DNA from: Balanoglossus misakiensis | Taxonomy: Eukaryota; Hemichordata | Reading direction: 5' to 3' | Assembly (NCBI GenBank): GCA_040954595.2 | Contig: CM082582.2 | Location: forward strand, 8,742,001-8,806,000 | DNA: 64,000 nt | Shown: in pieces, positions 26,001 through 36,419 of the stretch | Layout: each line of letters starts with the position of its first letter | How positions within the stretch are numbered: the stretch's first letter is position 1 | Made by a program: the position numbers and the translations under genes | The notes under the pieces: generated by a model | What the model saw: the letters and a program-made list of their open reading frames with translations, nothing else | What the model was told of the DNA's origin: nothing | Database searches by the model: none

Positions 26001-27967
26001 AACGTGTGACGGCAGATGTCAGGATGAATCAGAATGTGCTCGCCCCAGAAGTAGTAAATTGACGTTGAATTAGTGTCACTTATGTCGGCCTCGCTCTAAA
26101 TCGGTGTCGCTGTGTCTGGCAACGATGTTCCACTGTCGGACCGTTCACATTCACGATTTTTTCTCGTAGTTTGCTCTTGCGGATGAATCTGTTGACTGCG
26201 ATCGACTTAAAAATAAAACAGCAGATGTTTTCATTTGTTGAGGAGATGATCGAAAAAGCGAAAACGTCCACCTCCCGGGGAGATAAGCATTACGTTTACG
26301 CACTTGATGGAATCGTTACGAATCTGTTCCAATCTGTTCTGCTCTTCAACCCTCGTTCAACAACTTGATCTTTTTAATAGAACGTGATAGTGAGGTCATG
26401 TCATTATCTCTTCTGTTTTTGTTCAGTCAAGGGGTATGCCCGTCCAGATGTCCAAATGCAGCGTTAGCCGAGATATCGTAAACCACAGCTTGCACTGTAC
26501 ATTTCTGCAACACACATTCAGTTTATTATTTGAGCCATTTTTTTTTCGAAGAAAATTGACACGAATCTCTGTAAGCCTACCCAATCATGACAAAATTATC
26601 ATTCATTTTAATTTCTCAATTTCCGTAATTAAGATACTTGTCGGAGTATAAGTTTGTATCTCAGACGTTTGAATCGATCGGTAGAATTGACAAAAATAAA
26701 TTACAACCGGTCATGACAAGGGACTGCGTATTAAACGAGGAAGTCGCGTGTGTAACTCGCCCTAATTAGAAGTGACATCGTTTCCGGGTTAGCCTTCAGT
26801 TTCCATAGAAAAGACGGGTTTGACAGACAGCGTGTGCGCGGATAGCTTTCACTCCAACTTTCATCCCGCGCAACGAACGACAATATGGCGTCATCACTAG
26901 AATTTAATTTGTTTATAGCACTTCTTCTTCCTAAAATGACAATACGACAATGACATTGCAGTCGCCAATAATGCGATAATGGCCGCCCACTCACAGTGAA
27001 TGTGGCCCACTGCATGTATGTATGCATGTGTACGCCGTGCATGGAGAATTTAACCTTCCATTTGCTTTTCATTGCATATGTTTCAGTGTACACGTATGTA
27101 TGCAACGCATGTGTGTCTGCCTGCCTGTGCTAAATTCAAATCCCCAGAGAGGCCTTGACCGGGTGGGCCCCCAAATTCAAGGGCTCGATCACTTTATCAG
27201 AGATCGCTGCACTATTTGTAATTCACACCTCTGGGTCGTTGAGCGACTTCTCGCCGGCCGTACACCTCGCGCCAAAATTGTTCAGTTCATACGCAGTCGT
27301 TTAGATTACGGCAGTCTGTGCAGTCTCTAGCAACTATGACAACCAGAATTGTTGCCATTCATCGTGATTCGTCTCCTCTATAACCTTGCGGAAACCGTTT
27401 CGCCGAGATAAAACGGGGACTCCAATGAACGTTTCGCGAATGACATTTATTTAGGTGCATCGTTCTATTGACGACGGCATGTAGTGTCAAAAAATATTTA
27501 AATGGGACATCGTCAGTTTATTTTTAGCACACACAACGTGACACAGTTATTGATGGCGACTCAAACTTCCCCTCGTTTGCGTAATTGTCGGAAATTGACA
27601 ACTCTTTTCAGAAATCACGTTATATCGCGGTGGGCCGTGGAAATACGTGTCGGCTCCGTTCTGAATCGGGAATAGACGCGAGATCACAAGATCTAACCTG
27701 CATAGTTCACCAAAGGCGAACTCTGCGCATGTAACTGTCCCCGAGTCCCTGGTTATATCCCTTTAGAGGTTATCTGCATTTAATACTTATATAGCGTGTT
27801 TTCATTTTCATTGAAATATTTATCAAGGTTAACCGCTATGCTTTTAAATAAAGCTGTCAGCTCTCCCATCTTAAGCCGTCCGTGACAAATGTATAGATGG
27901 ACAATTTTGCAACTGATAAAACATTTTGAAATTGGGCAGAAATATGTATCGTTCGTTAGTTTATAAC

Positions 27968-27998
<31 letters not shown>

Positions 27999-30900
27999 AG
28001 TCAGTCAGTCTGTCTGTCTGTCTATCTCCTCTCTCTCTCTCTCTCTCTCGATGATTGATGATGATTGTGATGATGATGATGATGGTGGTGGTGATGATGA
28101 TGATGGTGATGATGACGAAGACGATGTGACTCAGTAAACCGACACTATCATCGTCACAACCACCACCACCACCACCATCATTGTTATCTTCATGAATCAC
28201 CGTCATCTACTTTGCCCTCTTTGTGAACATCATAAACTTCATTATAAATACGTTCACGCATCAAAGGGGGAAAATAAATGTAATTTCCTGGTTTCCGGCG
28301 TTTTATTATTTTTTTCTGTCAAGATAAACTAAACTTAACAAGAAACCATCTCTCCACAGATGAGAGTTCTTGTTTCCGGTGCCAAGATGACAGCTTCTGC
28401 ATAGATAACAGTTTAAAATGTGATGGTTTGGAAAACTGTGAAGACGGCAGTGACGAGGACGTTGACCTTTGTTTCGGTAAGGCTTCAAGTTCATTATTAG
28501 TGCTTGTGAAGGTTTGGCTTTGCGGCGTGATTTCTCGTAGTGGCCGTTACTCACCCGCTCGCCGCGCGGCACGGACTGCAGGTGAAATGTCGGGGGGCGG
28601 TTCTGTTGAAATGACCGGAGGGGAGGGGGCTCTTGAAGAAGAGCTGAGGGGGTTCCAGCTGTCGTGCTTGATTTTTTATCGCCCGAAGCCTCGCTCTTTA
28701 TCCACACGCATTGACTTCAAGAGTGCACTCATCCCTGAGATTTGACGTGGCGTCTCCTCGTCATCCAAAATATGAAGAGGCTTCTTAATTGCCGGCGCGT
28801 GGCCAGAGGATGGCAACGCGTTGCGTAACGGGCCCTTTGAAAGGAAATGATAAAAAGGAGAGGAAAGCCTCCGAAAACACTAAATGCAAATTAGACTCCG
28901 AAAACACTAAATGCAAATTAGACCACTCATGAAAGCGCAATTTCATGTCCGATTATATCGCTAGAACAAGTACCCAGAAGAGTCGCCCACTCTGAAACAA
29001 AGATACTCGGTCGCTCGTTGTTGTGTGCGGAATTGCACTCAATTGTCCGGCGTGGTCATCGGGGCGACGTATCGATTTCACGCCTCCCTGCCCGTTATTT
29101 CAGTCGAATAAAGACGAACTCGGAGCGTGAAATTGACTAAACACCCTTGTCGTTTAGATACGCGGATTTCAAGCGCCACTGCACGGGTGAAACAATATAC
29201 CAGGCGCGTGCTGGTGCATTGTTCCTCGTCTCGTTATCTCTTCCTTGTATACCTGACCCGATTAGAGTTAATGAAGCATGTGGAAGTAGGACGACAATTG
29301 TGTTTTTTTTTTCCTATTTCATCTTCCACGACCGTCGACCCATCTCTTTTGTGCGACAGGTCGAGCAGATGCATTCAAATAGAAATCGCTCGCGGCTTTG
29401 GAATACTTATTCACAGAATGGACACAATATACCAAAATAAAAAAAAGACACAGCTGACGGATATAATCCGAGAGAGATTTCAATAGTGTGTCGCCTTGTT
29501 TACCCAAAAGTTTCAGATGTGCAGTGCCCATACCAAAGTGCAGCTAACAAATCTTAGAAAGAATTCACAAAAAGGAAGACGAAGAAATTATTTTCGAAGA
29601 GCGTTTATTACAGTAGCAACTGTATAAAATCTACAACTGCGTCAAATTACATTAAAATGTACATGATATCATGAACACAAATACAGATCACCATCCTTAA
29701 TCAAACAAACAGCCGAGTGCAAGTTGGCCAAAACATTTCGAAAAAGCCCTGAATGATATCCACGGAGCCACACTTTCCAAACCTCGTCGACCAAATAATT
29801 AGTGAATACTTGATAATTCTTATCTCAGACAGCGCTAAGCTTTCCCGTCTGCTGCGTCTCGGCGCTTTATCACCTAGGCGACAATTTCGCGTTTCTGTCT
29901 CCCTAGAAACCGACGTCCATATCTCATCGGAAACGCTCTTTATGAATCTCCGTTACCCAGATTAGGAGCGAGTTTCCCCGTGTAATGGCAATAGCCGTGG
30001 CTGACGGAACATATTTGTGACGTGTTGGTTACGGCGGGACCGTTGTCTCTGACGAGAATTGTCATGCTGGTTTGTTGAGAGTCTTCCCCGGCACAAATTC
30101 TTTAGATAGGGCTGTCTATTGTCTCAAATGATCTTATTGTTGTTTTAATTGGTCGCGCAGAAAGCAGAATTCCTTGTAGGCCTGTGCTTGGTGACGACTC
30201 GGAATCGAAAACAAAGGGTGCATGGGGAGAACCCTACTGCCCCGTCTCGCCGGTCTGGTAGTGCGGCAAAATTAATGAAGAGAGCCTCGCAAGTGTTCGC
30301 CAAACAATCGCACTCTGCGGGCCCGACGACTCGAAGTATTTACCTTCCAATGAACGTCACTTAGCGTACTCGACAAATTCAATTAAACATTCTATTAGGC
30401 CGGCCCGAGATGTATTGACTGTGTTTTTTTTGCTCGACTTGAAAAGCGATGAAGTGAACGCGTTGACTGCCCCGTTCCAAGGATTGTCGCTTTCAATAGG
30501 AGTGCTCGCCGTTCGATCATCAACAACTCATTATAACTGTCAATGTGACAGAAGAATGTCATTACAGCTCACGCAACATTGTGTCTCGAAAGTCCCAGCA
30601 CGAGAATACGGATTATCTGTCCGTGAAATTTTTTTCACCAGAGTTTTGTAACGAAACAAGGAGCCTGCCACCCGGAAACTCGGATGAAACGCTAACTTCA
30701 GCAAGAGCCATTAGACACTAAACGCACACTGAATGAGTTTTTTTGCCTCTCTTTATTTTTTCCACTTTCCTAATGGTTGAAAAGTAAATAGCAAGAACAA
30801 GTCCTTGTCGCTATTTTCTATTCGGTGGTAATCATTATTACACGTCTCTGTCTGGAGCGTCACGTGCATTTTGTGGAATACTAATGATTATTATAGCCGT

Positions 30901-31447
30901 GGTAATTTTTGTGTTTTTTTTTTCATAAGCATTACAACTCTTTCTGTAATCATCGCAGTATTATTATAGATATTAAGTCGTTTGGCTCCACTGACAGTTC
31001 AACTTTGATCCGATTTCCGTTTCAGGTGACCAAAACCAAGACGATTATTCGTCGTTCAGCTGGCTGGCGTGGACAGGGACGATCTTCGGTGTGATTGTGG
31101 CCTTCGTCGTGGTGCTCATTGTGGCGGTGATCGTGATCATCTGCTGTTGTTGTCGCAACGCCAACCAGCGTGCTCGACAGCAGCACCAACAACACCACCA
31201 CCACCACTACAACAACAACATGAACGGCGGCGCCATGCACCAGCCCGGCTACGCGGTGCAGATCCAGCAGAACGGCGGGCGACAGGGCGCCTACACCGCC
31301 GCCCCGGGCCCGCCACCGGTGTCCCGCTACGGACCTTCCCAAATAACGTCCGGCTACGCTTCCTCGGAGGACGGTTACTTCGGCAACAACTCGGTGACGT
31401 ATCACGCGGGGCACCAGGCAGTCGTGGCGTTACCGCCAAAAGCGTAG
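21503..31447 (+). CDS. CUB + LDLa single-pass membrane protein (four exons, 353 aa)
   Basis: Type I membrane protein, probably a receptor or co-receptor. Exons are 21503-21620, 24491-24895, 28360-28476 and 31026-31447, all introns in phase 1, so the CUB and LDLa modules are each one symmetric exon. Residues 1-36 include a hydrophobic signal peptide (VFLAYFLLICQVCSVL). The CUB domain spans about 50-167 with the expected disulfide pairs Cys50-Cys76 and Cys103-Cys129 and the FEYFDL...YQDELVVYDG calcium-site pattern. The LDLa module (179-212) has six cysteines and the acidic calcium cage CDGLENCEDGSDE. A helix at about 230-252 is followed by four cysteines (253-256), likely palmitoylated. The cytoplasmic tail (257-353) has His5, Gln-, Asn- and Pro-rich runs and Tyr motifs, ending PPKA. 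The layout resembles Neto-type CUB/LDLa receptors but has one CUB instead of two. Ligand unknown. Confidence 0.92.
22909..23057. repeat. (ATGT)n microsatellite, about 37 units
   Basis: Pure tetranucleotide run in intron 1 of the CUB/LDLa gene. Open frames through it (MYVC and HTYI repeats) are repeat artefacts. Confidence 0.98.
27968..28115. repeat. Compound simple repeat (GTCT)n-(CT)n-(GAT)n
   Basis: Three adjoining simple repeats in intron 2 of the CUB/LDLa gene, ending about 245 bp before the LDLa exon. An inverted-type CAC/CAT patch follows at about 28135-28180. Confidence 0.9.
28869..28922. repeat. 27-bp tandem duplication containing octamer motifs
   Basis: Two exact copies, 28869-28895 and 28896-28922, in intron 3 of the CUB/LDLa gene. 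Each contains ATGCAAAT, the consensus octamer bound by POU-domain factors. Confidence 0.85.
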
Positions 31448-32921
31448 CAGACGATCAGTTGTCTCAGAAGTAAAACGATAGAGGGAGATAAAAAAAAACT
31501 TTCATCGAACGAGGTGGCTGTATTTGAAATGAGAACCAGTCGTCAAGAATTGGGTTCGCCGCTACGTTTGCGTCGAATAATCACACAAAATATCACCTGA
31601 CTTTTTGATGACAGACTTTTCAAGTCGAGGAAGCGAAAATACAGTTTTCAACTTTTCACAGTGCACGTTTCGGCAAGAGCGGAATGAGGGTTCGCTATGC
31701 GCCAAAGAGGAAATGCACCACCCCGCTACCCGTGGACGACTCGAACAGCTGTCGGGTAAATTACAGTACAGTGGGGAACACGATAGCAAATCTTCAAAGC
31801 GGAAGTGACGTTGGTGTCGTTCCGCTATATTTGTACAAAATGGCGACCAGAGCACCCGAGGATTCATGTTTTGTCGCGCGTGGGCCTTTAAGCATTTTAC
31901 GACTATCCCGACCCCGACCATAAATGCTTGATAGCTAAAATTCAAAATGGCCGGCAATTTTTAGTCCCAAATTAAACTTTGTTGGTAGTTTCAGCACGAG
32001 CATTTACTTTGAAAGCACTGTCAAAATATTCACCATTTACAAAAAAGTAAATTTCGTGTAATGTGCATTCCTAGAAATACCCATATTCACTGGCTACGTA
32101 GGCGAACACGTTCTCTTCTGTAGCGTTGTTCTAGTTTGGCAGAATGTTTAATTCGCCCAAGCGCTCGGTCTTGCCAGGCTCAGCGGACGGATGGGGTTAT
32201 TTATGAAATAAATTAATCGATAAAGGTCAATGTAGAATAATGTATTTAGGACAATCTGAGATGAATTGAAGGGCCTTTATTAGAAACCATTACGGTGATT
32301 CAACTTCTATACTTTTACATGGAGTACAACTGAGACACAAAGTAGCTCAGTATTTTTCTATGATAATGTTATTTGTTTCCTCCAACAAGACGGCAAATAT
32401 GGAAGCCTAACGGAACGATTCGTCACGACTTTAAAAAGCAAAGTTTATGGTAATTGATGTTTTTTTTTATATTCTAAATATCTTAGAGCTAATATATTGT
32501 GGAAATATCACCCTATGTCGCTCTTTTTTTCCTGAGCTGTTGTGAACTCTTGTTTTGTTTTCGAGCTGTCAACACTGTTTATATATTTATCGTTTTACAG
32601 TAACTGTGACGCCCTTCATATTTTAATCACTGGCTTTCTATATGTGTGTATAGCGTGTACATACACTATTTACCCGGCTCACGTTGAGACCTGTATTGGC
32701 GGAGATTCGCCAACGAGTTTTGTACATTTTCTATGCAGATTTAAAAAAAAAACGGAACCGGAAACGACGCCATTTTAGTTACCTATTATTTACAGTGTAA
32801 CAGTTGTATGTAGTTGCCCGGATGTGAAGGGATTGACTGGGTGGTTGTGATGTCTTCTCTTCTCATTTACTGGACGTTGTACAGATTTAATATTTTATAT
32901 GGAGAGGGATTTTTAAAATCA

Positions 32922-32927
32922 AATAAA
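32922..32927 (+). terminator. Candidate poly(A) signal, CUB/LDLa gene
   Basis: AATAAA followed by TGTGATTTT and a TGT-rich stretch (GTGCGGGTGTCGTCTGTTTATGT), a good cleavage-site context. It implies a 3' UTR of about 1.5 kb. Confidence 0.5.
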
Positions 32928-33953
32928 TGTGATTTTAAACATTTTATGTGCGGGTGTCGTCTGTTTATGTAAAGATCCGACGGGTACAATTACTAACTTA
33001 TATCTCAGATTCTTCGTCGCATTCGAGGTTCTCGCCTACGAACATTTTAACTAGGGCAATTTCTGAGTATGGCAACAAAAGTGTACAGCAAGATTGTCGT
33101 TGATGAGGGCCACATAGAGACCGTCACTGTCTCTGATTGCCTTCTGATCAAATTACCCATATTCATTTTTGTGAAGGCTATTCTGTTATTCCGGAAAATT
33201 TGCTCGGACTGGTCGTCAAACTGCGCATTTGATTTCCTCGCTGATATGTCTCCTGGCTCTGTCTTGTTGGGGATTGTACATGTAGTTGGAACGGCGGCTA
33301 GATTGCATCGCATGGTTGTCGCAGTCGCGACCCGGCTATGCCATATCGCATACTTCCCGTGTATATACATCGCGTAAAAATTCCACTGTTAACCGAATCA
33401 GGCTGCCCGTCACTGCAAGCTGTACTAAGTGCACCGCCCAAATCAAGCCCCGTCAAATGCTCCAGAATAGCATTGTCCGGCTCGCACGGGTCTCTGTGGA
33501 ATTTCTTCAATTCAGTGTCTTAAAATAGCAGCTACAGCAACCGGCGCGTCGAGGTTTTCCCTCTCGGTGGCATTATGCAGGTGGCCCGCCTTAGAAGAAG
33601 CAATTAACGTGGCTAAATACAGCCCTTTCAGTCCGCGAGTGTTTGGCGTGACAAAGGGCCTTTTGGAAATGATAAAGCCGTGCCAATCACAAGTTTTACT
33701 GCTGTGTGTAAAAAGCCTCCCACGACACGTCAGTATAACATGCTCACACCGAAATACAAGTGAAAAAAAGTTTTCTGTCTGAAAGACAGTTCTTTCTTGA
33801 TTTTTACAGTGACATGACAAAGGTTTGCATACAAGCACACTGGGTCACACTCTGTGGTATTGTTGTAAGCTTACAGTGGATATAGACAGCAGCCTGTCCT
33901 ACTCGGGCCAGCCTTGCAGATACCGATCTCTATTTTTCTCAGAAAAAAATTGT

Positions 33954-34068
<115 letters not shown>

Positions 34069-34564
34069 ACAACAACAACTTTGGACCAGAGTGTTAATCT
34101 TAATAGGACAAAGTCGCAACTCTTTTCCTGCAAAAGTTTGCGGGGTTCGCTGATGAAGGCGACAACGACAACAGAAGGCGACGACACACTAGCTGCGTGC
34201 TTTTGTTTTCCCCTCAGCCCCAAGATAAACCTCGCGCACTCGAGATATTAATTTGCATTTACACACACTTGAATGCTCGAGTGCCGGCGATGACTGGTGC
34301 ACGAGAGCGTGTTGGAGCACGGCTAGAAGATTTATCCGGACGAACTGGCAGTGAAGTGCACTTCAAAATTACGTTGTTTGTGCAAATATCTATTACAACG
34401 ATCTCCAACCTGGGCAATTTGCTGCTTGATCCTTGCTTCGGGGAATCCGTCCCTCGTGATTAATTTGCAAAGAACGGGCTTGCTAATCAGCCACCAATTT
34501 GCTGAATAACACCTGCTATCCGGCTTTTTGTTTCCCAGCTCGCCATTGCTAGTGCGATAACAAT

Positions 34565-34572
34565 GAGAGAGA

Positions 34573-34638
<66 letters not shown>
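34565..34638. repeat. (GA)n-(CAGA)n simple repeat
   Basis: GA dinucleotide run followed by CAGA tetranucleotides. Similar in make-up to the repeat at 16774-16852. Confidence 0.95.
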
Positions 34639-35527
34639 CACGATGTATTACATTAGAAAAGGCGATTAAAGCAAAGGTATGGCCACTACATATAGAGAAA
34701 AAACGGATAGACAAGGCAAGCAGGACACATCATTGCGTGACATTTCGTTGAATCAAAAGAAAGACATAGTGAACACAGTGTTCAGTGACAGCAGGAATTG
34801 CATGAATGACAGTGTCATCTTCCTGATAGCATGGACGGTGTCTAGTCTGGGCTGATAGAGAATACTTCACTGATTACACACATTACAGAGAAGGTCAGAC
34901 GTGCGACGCGGGCGCGCAACTCAGGGTCACCCCGTTTTAAGGTAGGTTTTTTTTTCATAATAAGTGGTATAGTCGTTTCCTCTCGATGTGTGGCGGGGGA
35001 AACACTTGAAATGATTGCCCACCACGATACCCGGAATGCTCTTGGACAGCTCTAACCACATTAAGGAAACTATTTCACTCTCTGGGTCCTGGTGACAACT
35101 GCATGCTGTACACTCTTTCCGCAGGTTATGGAAGTGACATTGTCGCTGTTGAATGTGCCCCTTCAGCGCACATGTCGTCTACAACGATTGGCCAACGGTT
35201 GCAGTCACGAACTAGCTGCTAAGGAAACGGTCATGTCCTTGTTTACACAACCACTATGTTGCATGAAATGAATCGAGATTTTTAAATTTTACTTCTGATA
35301 TTTTGGAAAAGTGATAATATTTTATGTCGAATTTTACAGCTGTAATTAAGGATCTATGTATACCTCTAACTTCTGGCTATTTTGGTATGGTTGTTTTAGT
35401 AACATCATTTCGTTGTTTCTGTTCAATTCCTTGGCTACTTAATGAGTATTTTACTCCAATTGGTGTCATTACTGGACATTTTTCAATGAATTACTAACTG
35501 TCACCGTGCTTGTTGGTGACTAACAAC

Positions 35528-35599
35528 GGGGATATAGCTCAGTGGTAGAGCATTCGACTGCAGATCGAGAGGTCCCTGGTTCGAACCCGGGTGTCCCCT
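35528..35599 (+). tRNA. tRNA-Cys (GCA)
   Basis: A 72-nt cloverleaf. The acceptor stem GGGGATA pairs with TGTCCCC (one G-T pair), followed by discriminator T. The D arm begins TAGCTCAGTGGTAGAGCA (A box). The anticodon loop has GCA at 35560-35562. The T arm is CCTGG-TTCGAAC-CCGGG (B box). No 3' CCA is encoded and there is no intron, as expected for a eukaryotic nuclear gene. A short ORF reading through it is a tRNA artefact. Confidence 0.97.
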
Positions 35600-35996
35600 C
35601 CACGTTGTTTTTATGCGGCTCGAACGTAAAAAGATCATTTTGCAGTTTTATAGCGCCCTCTGTGTTCACACTTGGTGTTACTCAGGCATTGCTTCGATCG
35701 AATTCCTCCAAACTTGGGACCATGACAGAGTACTAAAATGTACATCTTCCAGTCTCTTTTTTTGGCCCGATTCAGTAAGGTCACCGGGTAGCCTTAATGA
35801 TTTTTCATGCCTGGAAGTATTACTCCGACATGCCTAAAGATAGATAATATAAAATGACTAACACATGCGATCAGTTTTTGTTACCAAGTAACCAGATTGT
35901 CATGATTTTCCGTACATTACTTGGGCATTCTATTCGTATTTGTCATGCAGCGTTCGAATGTTAATTGAGTAAATTGCAGGTGTTCTCTCATCAGCC

Positions 35997-36079
35997 AGTG
36001 CGGTGGCCGAGCGGTTAAGGCGTTGGACTTAAGTTCCAATGGACACTAGTCCTCGTGGGTTCGAATCCCACCCGCACTA
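35997..36079 (+). tRNA. tRNA-Leu (UAA)
   Basis: An 83-nt class II tRNA with a long variable arm. The acceptor AGTGCGG pairs perfectly with CCGCACT, discriminator A. The A box is TGGCCGAGCGGTTAAGGC. The anticodon stem TTGGA/TCCAA encloses loop CTTAAGT, anticodon TAA at 36030-36032. The T arm is GTGGG-TTCGAAT-CCCAC. Intronless, on the same strand as tRNA-Cys and about 400 bp away. Confidence 0.97.
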
Positions 36080-36280
36080 ATAATTTTTATTTTGGGAACG
36101 CGAATTACTGAAATCATAATGTAAACCGCACTCATGTCATTTAATTTATGAATAGATATTTAGGCGGCGATGATGTTCAGTTGATTATCCCATACTCTTT
36201 TGGATGTGGAATCGTTTGATGTTCCAATGTCTGGCAAACTACGCCAAAAAATAATCCGAAGGTTCAACAGTTTTGTATTA

Positions 36281-36347
36281 TGTAACTGTGTCATCGCTTT
36301 TGACGCGGGTCACATGTAACTGTGTCATCGATTTTGACGCGGGTCAC
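36281..36347. repeat. 33-bp direct repeat, two copies
   Basis: TGTAACTGTGTCATCG, one variable base, then TTTTGACGCGGGTCAC occurs at 36281-36313 and 36315-36347. It lies about 200 bp upstream of the presumed first exon of the spliced transcript described at 36420-39400, so it may be a promoter element. Confidence 0.8.
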
Positions 36348-36419
36348 GTGGCCTGACTTGAGACGCGTCAAAGCAAAATTTTCGCTGTTGATTGGTTGGA
36401 GCCACCTGGACCATCTCCA

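Noticed and set aside
33047-33838. Overlapping 60-110-codon ORFs on both strands downstream of the CUB/LDLa gene
   Set aside because: No recognisable domain, no consistent frame or splice sites linking them, and ORFs on both strands of the same stretch.
35542-35736. Short ORF beginning in the tRNA-Cys gene
   Set aside because: Classic read-through of a tRNA gene; the sequence is fully explained by the tRNA.
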